Positions 28,881-38,038 of a DNA stretch of 64,000 bases are shown here, piece by piece. Made by a program: the position numbers and the translations under genes. Below the pieces are notes generated by a model that saw only the letters and a program-made list of their open reading frames with translations, was not told where the DNA came from and searched no databases. The stretch spans positions 16,168 through 80,167 of the forward strand of contig PLYR01000066.1 in the NCBI GenBank assembly GCA_003153435.1. Reading direction: 5' to 3'. The DNA is from Bacteroidota bacterium. Lineage in GTDB: Bacteria; Bacteroidota; Bacteroidia; Palsa-965. Each line of letters starts with the position of its first letter. Position 1 is the first letter of the stretch.

Positions 28881-29597
28881 TTAAAAGGCAAGATAATAAT
28901 CCTTGGTCAGTTCCTTGTATTCTTCGGTATAACTGTGTCTTTCATCTTTTTCAATGACAATGGTCTCCTCCGAAAAGGAACTGGGAGAGAATTCAAATTG
29001 CATCAGATGTCTTTTTTCAGTTTCTTTATCGATGCGTGTCCTGACCCGCAGTAACTTACTCAAATGCAGTCCCTTTTCTTTGGCAAGCTCCCTGAAAATT
29101 GCGGCTTCTTTGACTGGAAGAATAACACAAAACTTTCCTTTTCTATCGAGTAAACAGATTACACTATCAATCAGCTCCACATGTGGAAGCAAATCGGCAT
29201 GCCTGGCGGTGGTCCTTTCTAATCCGCTCGCTTTTGAAGAATCAAGAAAATAAGGAGGGTTGCTAACAATGAGATCGTACCGGGTAGTAGTTTCTTCGCA
29301 ATAACCCTGAAGGGAATGATGCAAAATTCTAACCTGTTCCGACCAAGGACTGAGCCTGACATTTTCTTCAGCCTGGGCACAAGCCAGATCTTCTATATCT
29401 ATTCCATCAATTAGGGCTTCTGTTCGCTGCGCCAGCATAAGAGCAATAACCCCTGTTCCAGTCCCAACGTCCAGGATTCTTTTCGCTCCATTGGTCTTCA
29501 CCCACGCACCGAGCAATACTGCATCGGTACCGACTTTCATAGCGCATTGCTCTTGCCGGATAATAAACTGCTTAAAGGCAAAATGCTGGTTAGCCAT
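28881..29597 (-). CDS. tRNA1(Val) (adenine(37)-N6)-methyltransferase
   Basis: A 238-residue SAM methyltransferase of the TrmN6 (YfiC) type. It begins with FAFKQFIIRQEQCAMKVGTDAVLLGAW, characteristic of the family, followed by motif I ILDVGTGTGVIALMLAQR and the catalytic SNPPYF. The expected product is N6-methyladenosine at position 37 of tRNA-Val. Length is normal (about 240). It is a single minus-strand gene with 105 bases before it on the ParA side and 93 bases on the rimM side; no promoter element stood out. Confidence 0.9.
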   Translation of the reverse strand: MANQHFAFKQFIIRQEQCAMKVGTDAVLLGAWVKTNGAKRILDVGTGTGVIALMLAQRTEALIDGIDIEDLACAQAEENVRLSPWSEQVRILHHSLQGYCEETTTRYDLIVSNPPYFLDSSKASGLERTTARHADLLPHVELIDSVICLLDRKGKFCVILPVKEAAIFRELAKEKGLHLSKLLRVRTRIDKETEKRHLMQFEFSPSSFSEETIVIEKDERHSYTEEYKELTKDYYLAF

Positions 29598-29690
29598 AAA
29601 GAAGTGTTACGAAAGCATGCTCCACATATAGGTATGTAAGGCTAAGTTAATACAAAATAAGGACAAAGAAAACCGTTTTGAAAGATCTTG

Positions 29691-30245
29691 TTATTCTTCT
29701 TCCTCATCCGGTCCTGGCGTGAGATAAATATCTAGAAGGCCATCGGGAGCCTTAAGTAATATAGTTTTCAGATTTCGGTCTATTTTGAGAAGAATGCCTT
29801 CAACTGCCGGAATAAGTATTTCTTTATCATCTTTCATTATGAGGAAGATTTGCTGCATAGGTAAGTCCATGACTTCTTTAACACGTCCAAGTTCACCAGC
29901 AACTAAATCACTTACCAAATATCCAATCACTTCCTGGGCATAAAAATGTTTCTCATCCGGTTCCGGAAGATCGGATGGTTGCATAAAAACTTCTTTCAGG
30001 ACGAATGCAGAAGCTGAAGCTTTATCTTCAATCCCTTCAAGCTGAACTAACAAGATGTTTTTATTCAGAGAAAAAGAAAATGAACTGACGAAGAATGGTA
30101 CAGGTCCTCCGCCTGGATTGATAAAAAGCACCTCAAACATATAATCCTTGAAAAGCTCAGGCTCATGCAGGGAAATGCTTAGTTGACCCTTTACACCGTG
30201 TACACGAGTTATTTTTCCGGCTTTGTATAAAGGCTCTGACTTCAC
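29691..30245 (-). CDS. rimM: Ribosome maturation factor RimM
   Basis: A 184-residue RimM that helps 30S assembly and binds S19. The N-terminal RimM barrel starts with KAGKITRVHGVKGQLSI and the C-terminal PRC-barrel has LPMQQIFLIMKDDKEILIPAVEG. The start is a GTG at 30245 (reads MKSEPLYKAG). It lies downstream of rpsP on the same strand, as in many bacteria, but a strong terminator-like hairpin separates them, and trmD and rplS, which often follow, are absent here. The Asp/Glu-rich tail is unremarkable. Confidence 0.94.
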   Translation of the reverse strand: MKSEPLYKAGKITRVHGVKGQLSISLHEPELFKDYMFEVLFINPGGGPVPFFVSSFSFSLNKNILLVQLEGIEDKASASAFVLKEVFMQPSDLPEPDEKHFYAQEVIGYLVSDLVAGELGRVKEVMDLPMQQIFLIMKDDKEILIPAVEGILLKIDRNLKTILLKAPDGLLDIYLTPGPDEEEE

Positions 30246-30282
30246 TTCGCAAAACTAAGTATTCTTAGGATACTTAAAACGA

Positions 30283-30313
30283 AAAGACCGGCTTCTGAAT
30301 GAAACCGGTCTTT
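30283..30313 (-). terminator. Intrinsic terminator after rpsP
   Basis: AAAGACCGG and CCGGTCTTT form a perfect nine-pair stem with a 13-base loop. On the minus strand it is followed by TTTTCGTTTT. It lies 19 bases after the rpsP stop and upstream of rimM. Confidence 0.7.
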
Positions 30314-30331
30314 AAAACAAAGCTTGTTGTT

Positions 30332-30883
30332 TTAAGCTTCTGTATTTTCTGTTGAAGTTTCAGCAGCAGCTTCTGGAGAACTCTCAGTGGCTGTAGGTGT
30401 AGCTTCCACTTCGGCAGCAGGAGGAGGTGTGTTCTTAATAATGATAGCAGCAGCTTTTGCTTCTTTGGATTTTGCTTCAGCAGCCATACGCTTTTTGTAA
30501 GCCTCTTGCTGTGCTCCACTCAGTCCGTCAATTTTAGCCTGAATCTTTGCATCTTTTTCGCTCAGCCATTTGTTGAATTTTGCATCTGCAACTTCTTGGG
30601 TAACAGCACCTTTAGCAACCCCGATCTGGAGATGATTACGGTACATAACCCCCTTGTATGAGAGAATTGCTCTGCAGGTATCAGTGGGTTGAGCACCATT
30701 ATGGAGCCAGGTCATTGCTTTCTCAAAGTTGAGATCAATGGTTGCTGGATTTGTAGTTGGGTTGTACGTGCCTATTTTCTCGATAAACTTCCCGTCTCTC
30801 GGTGCACGACCGTCCGCAATTACAATGTGAAAGAAAGCCTGAGCCTTTTTTCCATGACGTTGTAATCTGATTTTTACTGGCAT
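30332..30883 (-). CDS. rpsP: 30S ribosomal protein S16, extended form
   Basis: A 183-residue S16. The conserved core ([48 protein letters not shown]) takes up the first 80 residues, and is followed by a long tail from about residue 100 that is rich in Ala, Lys and Glu. Extended S16 tails are common in Bacteroidota, while most other phyla have 80-90 residues. A leader of roughly 60 bases contains a TCCTA/TAGGA inverted repeat. The gene ends in an intrinsic terminator, separating it from rimM. Confidence 0.96.
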   Translation of the reverse strand: MPVKIRLQRHGKKAQAFFHIVIADGRAPRDGKFIEKIGTYNPTTNPATIDLNFEKAMTWLHNGAQPTDTCRAILSYKGVMYRNHLQIGVAKGAVTQEVADAKFNKWLSEKDAKIQAKIDGLSGAQQEAYKKRMAAEAKSKEAKAAAIIIKNTPPPAAEVEATPTATESSPEAAAETSTENTEA

Positions 30884-31012
30884 CTTGTTGTTTTTTAATT
30901 AGTTATGATATCCTAGCTTTTTTAGGACAGCAAATGTCGGAAAAGATATTCAATCCACAAAGGATATATCACTGTTTTAGAGGATCATTTGTTTTGAATG
31001 ATAAATTAGCAT

Positions 31013-31020
31013 TATCTTTG
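31013..31020 (+). promoter_or_regulatory. Candidate -7 element for the stress protein gene
   Basis: TATCTTTG is a full TAnnTTTG match 27 bases before the GTG start. TTTG occurs at 30988-30991 (21-base spacer) and 30993-30996 (16-base spacer), neither at the ideal 19. Confidence 0.45.
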
Positions 31021-31047
31021 CGCCCAAATCATCAAAATCATCGATAA

Positions 31048-31869
31048 GTGGAAAGTAAACCGAATTATTTCCTGATACCCACCGATTTCACGGAGCAAAC
31101 CTATATTGCTCTCGAACAATCGTATAATCTTGCCCGTTTTCATAATGCTCGTCTGCTGCTTCTTTTTGTTTCAGACGAGGAGGATAAAAATGCACGTAAG
31201 AAGCTGGAAGACATGGCGGTTAAGGCACGGAAAGAGTCAGGCCTAGTGGTTGAAACTATGGTTAAGAGAGGTAATATTTATACTGAGATAGAAAAACTTG
31301 CGGATTCCATTGAACCTAAAATGATTGTAATGGGTCTTGAATCCAAAATCGGATTTGATAAACTTATAGGGCCGAACGCTTTTCGACTAATTCGGGAATC
31401 CCGTTTTCCTGTGCTCACAATTCGCGGAAAAGTGCACAAAAAGGGTTGCGAAAACATCCTCCTTCCGCTGGATTTGACTAAAGAAACTCGCGAGAAAGTA
31501 TCTAAGGCTCTGGAACTTGCGAAAGATTATGGGGCTAATATCCGTATCGTTTCCGTACTCTCTTCTACCAAGGAAAGAGATGAAAATAAATTAATGGCTT
31601 ATTCTACTCAGGTACGAGATTATATTAAAAAATCAGGGGTTAAAACCTCTATCCGTACACTTCGCGGAAAAGATGTTCCAAAAATGGTTCTTAATTATGG
31701 GTATAGCATCGATGCGGACCTTATTCTGATCATGAGTAAGGCAGAATTAAACCTGCGGGAATTTTTCATCGGCACAGTTGCACAGAGACTTATTAATGAG
31801 TCAAATATTCCTGTTCTTAGCATAAGACCAACTCCCAAAGCTGTTACAGGATCAACACTTGGTTCCTAG
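31048..31869 (+). CDS. Tandem universal stress protein
   Basis: A 273-residue protein with two Usp domains (about residues 5-130 and 135-265). Each begins with a strand of the form FLIPTDFTEQT or NILLPLDLTKET and ends with a SRFPVLTIRG or SNIPVLSIRP strand. The nucleotide-binding G-x2-G-x9-G(S/T) motif is only partly kept in both halves, so ATP binding is uncertain. The start is a GTG; homologous starts begin just there. A TAnnTTTG element lies upstream and an intrinsic terminator directly downstream, so it is a single-gene transcription unit. Stress-related signalling is inferred from family only. Confidence 0.9.
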   Translation: MESKPNYFLIPTDFTEQTYIALEQSYNLARFHNARLLLLFVSDEEDKNARKKLEDMAVKARKESGLVVETMVKRGNIYTEIEKLADSIEPKMIVMGLESKIGFDKLIGPNAFRLIRESRFPVLTIRGKVHKKGCENILLPLDLTKETREKVSKALELAKDYGANIRIVSVLSSTKERDENKLMAYSTQVRDYIKKSGVKTSIRTLRGKDVPKMVLNYGYSIDADLILIMSKAELNLREFFIGTVAQRLINESNIPVLSIRPTPKAVTGSTLGS

Positions 31870-31895
31870 CGCAAAAGCTGGTATAGCTGTTCAGG

Positions 31896-31936
31896 AAGGG
31901 TGTTGAAAATTACTCACAACATCCTTTTTTTATTTT
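31896..31936 (+). terminator. Intrinsic terminator after the stress protein gene
   Basis: AAGGGTGTTG pairs with CAACATCCTT (ten pairs, one G-U) around an eleven-base loop and runs into TTTTTATTTT. It lies 26 bases after the stop at 31869. Confidence 0.8.
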
Positions 31937-32011
31937 ACCCCTCCTACTTAACTTTAAGTGATGTTAAGGGCTGTAGATACAGCACTCAATGCATTCATCT
32001 TACAATTTCCT

Positions 32012-35000
32012 ATGCCAACATTTTCCCACCTTCATGTTCATACGCAATTCTCACTGCTTGATGGAGCGGCTGATATTTCTTCTCTCTACAAAAAAGCCGT
32101 TGATGACGGAATGCGGGGCTTAGCCATTACTGACCATGGAAATATGTTCGGAGTCTTCAAATTTGTTGCTGAAGCAGGGAAACATAATACACCGGATAAC
32201 CCGAATAAAATAAAGCCGATAGTTGGATGTGAGTTTTATGTAGTAGAAAATAGACATAAGCACCAGTTTACAAAAGAAGATAAAGATGTAAGACGGCACC
32301 AGCTCCTCCTCTCCAAAAATGCGGAAGGATACCGAAATCTTGTGAAATTGTGCTCCCTGGGATATATGGAAGGGCTCTATGGGAAATATCCCAGGATTGA
32401 TAAAGAATTGATTCTTCAATATCATAAAGGACTAATTGCGACTACTTGTTGTCTCGGAGCATCGGTGCCTCAGACTATTCTACGAAAGGGCGAGACGGAA
32501 GGAGAAAAGGAATTCAAATGGTGGCTCGATGTTTTTGGAGAGGATTATTATGTGGAACTACAGCGTCACAGTATCCCTGAACAGAATACAGTGAACGAAG
32601 TACTGCTTCGCTTTGCTATGAAACACAATGTAAAAATTATAGCTTCCAATGATTCACATTATGTAGATCAAGCTGATTCTAATGCACATGATATTCTGCT
32701 TTGTATCAATACTGGCGAAAAGCAAAGTACCCCCAGTATGAAAGAATTTAGTGATGAAGAAGGGTTTTCAAAAGGAAAACGTTTTGCGTTTTACAATGAT
32801 CAGTTCTATTTCAAAACAACCGCTGAAATGTCAGAACTCTTCAGCGACATACCCGGGGCCATAGATAATACTAATGAAATTGTTGACAAGATAACTCCCC
32901 TCAAGCTCAAGCAGGATATACTGCTCCCTCATTTTAAAATACCAAATGGGTTCACTTCGCAGGATGAATACCTCAAGGATATGACCTATAAAGGTGCAAT
33001 TGCAAGATATAAGGAACTTACCCCGGAAATAGAAGAACGGATCAGGTTTGAACTTTTTACCATAAGCACTATGGGTTTTGCCGGATACTTTCTTATTGTT
33101 GCCGACTTTATCCGTGCCGGTCGCGATATTGGTGTGTTGATTGGACCTGGCCGGGGATCTGCAGCAGGATCAGCAGTAGCATACTGCATCGGAATTACCA
33201 ATATTGATCCAATAAAATATAACCTGCTTTTCGAACGATTCCTGAATCCCGACCGAAAGAGTATGCCCGATATAGATACTGATTTTGATGATGAAGGCAG
33301 GCAGAAAGTGATTGATTATGTGGTTGAAAAGTACGGCCGAAACCAGGTAGCTCAAATCGTGACTTACGGTACGATGGCTGCTAAAATGAGCATTAAGGAT
33401 GTCGCACGTGTACTCGACTTGCCTTTGCAGGATTCCAATGCCTTGGCCAAACTCGTTCCGGAACGACCAGGCATTGAACTGAAACGTTTGATTAACGCTC
33501 CAATCTCTGGAGAAAAAAGTCTGGAAGAGAAGGAAGGCTTGAGTAAGGAAGAACTCGATGATGTAAAAAAACTCCGTGAAATCCATAAAGGAAAGGATAT
33601 CCAGGCGGATGTCCTTCGCGAAGCCTTGATCCTTGAAGGCTCTGTAAGAGGTACAGGAATCCATGCAGCTGGGATCATTATTGCCCCTAAGGACCTTACA
33701 GAAATTATCCCGATCTCTACATCTAAAGACAGTGCGCTGCTTATTACCCAGTATGATGGAAAAGTAATTGAGGAAGCGGGTGTAATCAAGATGGATTTTC
33801 TGGGCCTGAAAACGTTGACCATTATTCGTGATGCGCTTAGATTGATTAAACAGAACCATGGAATTGATATCAATATTGATACTATCCCGCTGGATGATAA
33901 AAAAACTTTAGAACTTTATCAACGAGGTGAGACCAATGGGACATTTCAGTTCGAGTCTCCTGGAATGCAAAAGCATCTCATTGCCCTGCATCCCGATAAA
34001 TTTGAGGACCTCATTGCGATGAACGCATTATACCGTCCAGGGCCAATTGAATATATTCCAAACTTTATTGCGCGTAAAAACGGGAAAGAAACTATTACTT
34101 ATGATCTTCCCGAAATGAAAGAATATCTGGAGGATACTTATGGTATTACTGTTTATCAGGAACAAGTCATGCTGCTCTCGCAAAAACTCGCTGGTTTTAC
34201 AAAGGGTGACGCCGATGTTCTCCGGAAAGCGATGGGTAAAAAAGACAAGGCCACCCTTGATAAAATGAAGTATAAATTTGTGGAAGGCATACGTAAAAAT
34301 GGGATGGATGAAAAGATTGCCGAAAAAATCTGGGTCGACTGGGAAGCTTTTGCGCAATACGCCTTCAATAAGTCACATTCTACTTGTTATGCCTTTGTTG
34401 CATTTCAAACGGCCTTTCTTAAAGCTCATTATCCTGCGGAGTACATGGCATCTGTACTTACCCATAATCTTAGTAATATTGATAAAATTACATTCTTCAT
34501 GGAAGAAGCCAAACGTATGGGGATTCCCGTCCTTGGCCCTGATGTGAATGAAAGTGAATACCAGTTTGCCGTTAATAAAAAAGGTCAGATTCGTTTCGGC
34601 TTAGGCGCGGTTAAGGGAGTGGGGGAGGCTGCTGTTATCTCATTAGTCGAAGAGAGAATCAACAAAGGACCTTATGTCAGTGTTTTTGATCTCGTACGGA
34701 GGATAAACCTGCGTGCAGCCAATAAAAAAACCTTTGAAAGTCTTGCATATGCAGGGGGATTCGATTCTTTTGACACGATACATCGGGCTACATATTTTAT
34801 CCCGGACGCAGATGGAAATACTTTCCTTGAAAAAATGATCAGGTATGGTAACACGCATCAGGAAAACCTAAATTCTAGCCAGCATTCACTTTTTGGTGAA
34901 GAGGCCGGAGAAGGTGCCGAGATGCCGGAACCTAAATTCCCTGTGGTGGAACCATGGGACAGTCTAATTAAACTTAAATTCGAAAAGGATGTCATCGGGT

Positions 35001-35620
35001 TTTATATTTCTGGTCATCCACTGGATAACTATAAAATAGAATTGGAAAATTTTTGCCACAATAAAGTCTCCGACCTTAAAGATCTGGCAAAATTTAAAAA
35101 TCGAGATATCACTATCGGGGCAATGATCACCTCTGTTACGCATCGCACCACTAAAACTGGAAAGCCTTTTATGATCTTCACGATTGAAGATTATACAGAT
35201 TCTTTCGAAGTGGCATTGTTCGGAGACAGTTATCAGTTATTCCGCACATCAATTCTGGCTGGAGATCTGGTGTTTTTGAAAGGTAAAATAGGAGAACGTT
35301 TCGGCCAGGCTGACAATCTTGAATTGAAGGTGGCATCCATACAACTGCTCTCGACACTAAGGGATAAACTTGCCAAAAGCCTCACACTTCAGCTAAACCT
35401 TCCGGATGTATCCGAAGAATTCATTCAGAAATTAAATGTACTGATTGAAAGCAATTCCAAACAAGACCATCCCAAGAATTGTAGTTTGAAATTTCTTGTA
35501 AGGGACACAGAGGAGGGCATTCTGGTTGACTTGCTATCCCGAAAGGTGAAAATTAATCCAAGCAACGAGTTTCTGGCTTCATTAGAAGTGCTTGGAACCG
35601 TAAAGTATAAGTTGAACTAA
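32012..35620 (+). CDS. dnaE: DNA polymerase III alpha subunit
   Basis: A 1202-residue replicative polymerase. I chose the ATG at 32012 because the PHP domain starts there (MPTFSHLHVHTQFSLLDGA); an in-frame ATG at 31958 would add 18 unrelated residues. The PHP domain fills about residues 1-280, the palm carries GPGRGSAAGS and the catalytic PDIDTDFDD (near residues 417-425), then come the fingers with FAQYAFNKSHSTCYA, helix-hairpin-helix region, and an OB domain near residues 1030-1110 (DITIGAMITSV). The length is typical for DnaE1. It is a stand-alone gene after the stress-protein terminator. Confidence 0.97.
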   Translation: MPTFSHLHVHTQFSLLDGAADISSLYKKAVDDGMRGLAITDHGNMFGVFKFVAEAGKHNTPDNPNKIKPIVGCEFYVVENRHKHQFTKEDKDVRRHQLLLSKNAEGYRNLVKLCSLGYMEGLYGKYPRIDKELILQYHKGLIATTCCLGASVPQTILRKGETEGEKEFKWWLDVFGEDYYVELQRHSIPEQNTVNEVLLRFAMKHNVKIIASNDSHYVDQADSNAHDILLCINTGEKQSTPSMKEFSDEEGFSKGKRFAFYNDQFYFKTTAEMSELFSDIPGAIDNTNEIVDKITPLKLKQDILLPHFKIPNGFTSQDEYLKDMTYKGAIARYKELTPEIEERIRFELFTISTMGFAGYFLIVADFIRAGRDIGVLIGPGRGSAAGSAVAYCIGITNIDPIKYNLLFERFLNPDRKSMPDIDTDFDDEGRQKVIDYVVEKYGRNQVAQIVTYGTMAAKMSIKDVARVLDLPLQDSNALAKLVPERPGIELKRLINAPISGEKSLEEKEGLSKEELDDVKKLREIHKGKDIQADVLREALILEGSVRGTGIHAAGIIIAPKDLTEIIPISTSKDSALLITQYDGKVIEEAGVIKMDFLGLKTLTIIRDALRLIKQNHGIDINIDTIPLDDKKTLELYQRGETNGTFQFESPGMQKHLIALHPDKFEDLIAMNALYRPGPIEYIPNFIARKNGKETITYDLPEMKEYLEDTYGITVYQEQVMLLSQKLAGFTKGDADVLRKAMGKKDKATLDKMKYKFVEGIRKNGMDEKIAEKIWVDWEAFAQYAFNKSHSTCYAFVAFQTAFLKAHYPAEYMASVLTHNLSNIDKITFFMEEAKRMGIPVLGPDVNESEYQFAVNKKGQIRFGLGAVKGVGEAAVISLVEERINKGPYVSVFDLVRRINLRAANKKTFESLAYAGGFDSFDTIHRATYFIPDADGNTFLEKMIRYGNTHQENLNSSQHSLFGEEAGEGAEMPEPKFPVVEPWDSLIKLKFEKDVIGFYISGHPLDNYKIELENFCHNKVSDLKDLAKFKNRDITIGAMITSVTHRTTKTGKPFMIFTIEDYTDSFEVALFGDSYQLFRTSILAGDLVFLKGKIGERFGQADNLELKVASIQLLSTLRDKLAKSLTLQLNLPDVSEEFIQKLNVLIESNSKQDHPKNCSLKFLVRDTEEGILVDLLSRKVKINPSNEFLASLEVLGTVKYKLN

Positions 35621-35623
35621 TAA

Positions 35624-36790
35624 TCAGTCAACTTTAGCAACTAAAGGAGTTTTGTTTAAAACAAGTTCTTCCTTGCGATAAATTACTTTTCGTTCCTTCA
35701 GATAACTGATGAAGTAGTTGAAGCAGGCTTCATGCTTTCCAACCAGCTCTGGTGGAAAAACCCCCTTTTCGGTAAACAATCCATCAAGGAACATATTGAC
35801 AGCTGCTGTAGCTGTATAGCCTGTGGTACGTGCCATGGAAGAGGTTTGAGTGGTTGCATCATACTCATCATGAAGATAATAGGTTATTTTTTTTTCAACT
35901 CCTTTTTCAGTTCCCTGTACACTCACTCTCATAACAGTAATCTCCTCCTCCTCATCACCCAGCTTCCATTCACTAAAAAGAATTTTGGATGTAAAGTCTA
36001 ATGGGGTAATGTCCACACCATTTATTTTAATTGGAACCTTACTCAGAAATCCAGATTCCCGAAGGGCCAATACTTTCTCAATATGACCAGGATATCTCAA
36101 GGTCTTTTCTTTCATATTAGGAATGTTGGGCATTGTAAAAATGATGGAACGCAACCCATCAGAGTTGAAGGACTCAAGAGTTCCAACACCTTTCATTTCA
36201 ATATGCTCAATATCACTCATAGCTGATTTGGTTATCACCTGACCATTTTCAACATATCGTGCAGGACGGGTATATTCTTCAATTACATCCACTGGTGAAA
36301 AGGGTGCCTTGTAGTTGAAAGGCCATTTTTTGACCTTTGGCAGTCCACCAACAAGACATTCGAAATCAGTTAATTGCATCTTTGCATTGTAATATCCCAA
36401 AATGAGATTATCCATGCCTGGAGCAACTCCACAGTCTGTAATTGCAGTTACTCCTTCCTGCTTCGCAAGAGCATCTAGTTCGAAAACATTTTCGGGAAAG
36501 AAAGAAATGTCAACTACATTTTTACCTGCTTCGATAATGGATTTAAGTGTTTGAAACCCCATAAATCCTGGTACTGCGCAGACAATAATATCGAATGGCT
36601 GAATAGTAGTTTTTAATAATGCAGTGTTCTTGGCATCCAAAACAATTGTGGAAATGGCATTGTTCCGGTTCTTGCTTTTCAGTAAGGCTTGTTCACTAAG
36701 ATCTGCAAGGGTAACTTTATGTTTTTTTGCGAGGTCTAGCGCCATAGCACTACCAACCATTCCTGCACCCAATACGATTATATTGCTCAT
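35624..36790 (-). CDS. Saccharopine dehydrogenase family protein
   Basis: A 388-residue NAD(P)-dependent oxidoreductase. The Rossmann start is NIIVLGAGMVGSAMALDLA, and the saccharopine dehydrogenase C-terminal half follows with GVAPGMDNLILGYYNAKM and YTRPARYVENGQ. The family includes enzymes of lysine breakdown and carboxynorspermidine synthase; the length (about 390) fits the form usually annotated simply as saccharopine dehydrogenase in Bacteroidota. Which amine or amino acid it handles is open. It is a minus-strand gene converging with dnaE across three bases, and marks the edge of the poorly known region that follows. Confidence 0.85.
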   Translation of the reverse strand: MSNIIVLGAGMVGSAMALDLAKKHKVTLADLSEQALLKSKNRNNAISTIVLDAKNTALLKTTIQPFDIIVCAVPGFMGFQTLKSIIEAGKNVVDISFFPENVFELDALAKQEGVTAITDCGVAPGMDNLILGYYNAKMQLTDFECLVGGLPKVKKWPFNYKAPFSPVDVIEEYTRPARYVENGQVITKSAMSDIEHIEMKGVGTLESFNSDGLRSIIFTMPNIPNMKEKTLRYPGHIEKVLALRESGFLSKVPIKINGVDITPLDFTSKILFSEWKLGDEEEEITVMRVSVQGTEKGVEKKITYYLHDEYDATTQTSSMARTTGYTATAAVNMFLDGLFTEKGVFPPELVGKHEACFNYFISYLKERKVIYRKEELVLNKTPLVAKVD

Positions 36791-37027
36791 TGACTAAAAT
36801 TTTGACGATTAAGAAAAGTTAAAAGTAAGCCAATTAAGTGGAATTGGCAAAAGCCATTTTTTCGGCCGGCCAAATCATTTCATATTTAGTACAAAAATCA
36901 ATAAACTAGGATATTCGGTCTGGCAGATTCAAGCATTTGTTGAAGCATCACCTAATTGGGAGGGAGTTTTAAGAAAATATAAAGAAGGTTAGAAAAGAAA
37001 GTCATTGCTTAGTAAAAAGACCATTTT
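36791..37027. other. Intergenic region with a possible gene remnant
   Basis: AT-rich space between two minus-strand genes. On the plus strand a reading frame open up to a stop at 36990-36992 has no ATG, GTG or convincing TTG but reads like protein in its last 35 codons (for example INKLGYSVWQIQAFVEA). It may be the tail of a decayed gene or chance. No promoter, tRNA or repeat was recognised. Confidence 0.4.
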
Positions 37028-37435
37028 TTAGACTGCAGATTCTTCGATTGGAGCTGAATAGTAGGCTTTAAGTGGAAGCTTATAACCTATATTGGAGAGA
37101 ATTATATTTGCAGGGGAATCTGACTTTCCAGTAAGGAGACTCAGGAGATGAGCGCGGTCTTCTGCAGGTTCAACTTTTGCAATTTTTAATAACAACCGAT
37201 TTTCAGCCTCCCTCTTCCAATGATGGAACCGATTGGTATTCATTACAGTATCATACATGTTTGGAGAATCATACAAGTCAATCAGTTTGTAGGAGGTTGT
37301 ATCGAAGCCAATTTTGTTGGGCGTAAATTGTGCATCGATAAGCATTAGTATTCCACCGCTTTCTGGAACGTTTAATGGAGCTTTTTTTTCAGTGATGTCC
37401 CATAAACCTTCCCAAAACAATTTTACTTCTCTCAT
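37028..37435 (-). CDS. Hypothetical protein of unknown family
   Basis: A 135-residue soluble protein with no signal peptide or membrane segment. I do not recognise it. It contains a tract rich in Asp, Tyr and Asn (FDTTSYKLIDLYDSPNMYDT), a basic helix (NRFHHWKREAENRLLLK) and a C-terminal beta-like end. It is a single minus-strand gene with a good TAnnTTTG element 48 bases before the ATG and an inverted repeat overlapping that promoter, which suggests regulated expression. Base composition is lower in GC than in the housekeeping genes nearby. It could be a nuclease- or effector-like small protein, but nothing firm supports this. Confidence 0.6.
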   Translation of the reverse strand: MREVKLFWEGLWDITEKKAPLNVPESGGILMLIDAQFTPNKIGFDTTSYKLIDLYDSPNMYDTVMNTNRFHHWKREAENRLLLKIAKVEPAEDRAHLLSLLTGKSDSPANIILSNIGYKLPLKAYYSAPIEESAV

Positions 37436-37482
37436 GATGGTTAATATTTTAATGTGTTTGTGCTAAAAAGTAATTATACCAA

Positions 37483-37508
37483 CAAAATTAGCGCTGATAC
37501 CCTATCAG
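37483..37508 (-). promoter_or_regulatory. Promoter with operator-like palindrome
   Basis: On the minus strand TAATTTTG (37483-37490) is a full TAnnTTTG match. Four bases upstream of it CTGATA and TATCAG form a six-base inverted repeat with a three-base centre (37494-37508), placed where a repressor would block the -33/-7 spacer. Confidence 0.45.
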
Positions 37509-37575
37509 AGAAATGACAAATAGGAATTTTTTAGACCCTCATCTTAAAGAGATAAAATCTTTGACTCAGAAAATA

Positions 37576-37603
37576 AGCCGAAAACTCTTTAGAGTTTCCG
37601 GCT
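37576..37603 (-). terminator. Intrinsic terminator after the small secreted protein gene
   Basis: AGCCGGAAACTC pairs with GAGTTTTCGGCT on the minus strand (twelve pairs, one G-U) around a TAAA loop and is followed by TTATTTTC. It lies 33 bases after the stop at 37637. Confidence 0.7.
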
Positions 37604-37636
37604 AAGTATTAAATATGAGAATCTAGGTTGCTTAGA

Positions 37637-37924
37637 TTAATTAGGAAGATTTTGTACGGCAACAATACTAAGTCCATGAAGAATAAGAATTTGACCACCT
37701 GCAACAACAGCATCATAGTTTCCGCTTCCATCAGCATTCAGAGAGACTGAGAGCACTGTATAACCGAGCTGATTAAGGTAGTTAGTGATTTGTTGAGTGG
37801 ACAAAAAAGCTTTTTGAGCCGTTGGATTTTCAGTTTCATTAGCCTGGCTAAATGCCGTTTTGTCGAATGATAGCAAAGCTATTGCGAGAGTTACGGTTAA
37901 AAATAAATTGGTTTTCGTTTTCAT
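37637..37924 (-). CDS. Small secreted protein of unknown function
   Basis: A 95-residue protein with a clear signal peptide (about residues 1-26, ending TAFSQ). The mature 69 residues have the stretch QQITNYLNQLGYTVLSVSLNADGSGNYDAVV, giving a helix-strand-turn-strand pattern that loosely recalls PepSY- or other small alpha/beta domains, but I cannot name a family. No cysteines are present. It has its own terminator, so it is expressed as a single unit. The gap upstream (291 bases to the next, divergent gene) contains two inverted repeats that could be operators. Confidence 0.65.
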   Translation of the reverse strand: MKTKTNLFLTVTLAIALLSFDKTAFSQANETENPTAQKAFLSTQQITNYLNQLGYTVLSVSLNADGSGNYDAVVAGGQILILHGLSIVAVQNLPN

Positions 37925-38009
37925 AATCTTAAGTTGTTAGTGGTTAAAAGAAATGAATGATGGTTTGCTGGTTCTGAAACATAAAAAGTGCATAGTACTT
38001 AAAGAGAAG

Positions 38010-38038
38010 CATTGAAAGTGTCTCCCGCAGTTTCAATG
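38010..38038. repeat. Inverted repeat in a divergent intergenic region
   Basis: CATTGAAA and TTTCAATG form a perfect eight-base inverted repeat with a 13-base spacer. It lies about 86 bases upstream of the small secreted protein gene and 178 bases upstream of the TPR-like gene. Operator or RNA hairpin are both possible. Confidence 0.4.
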
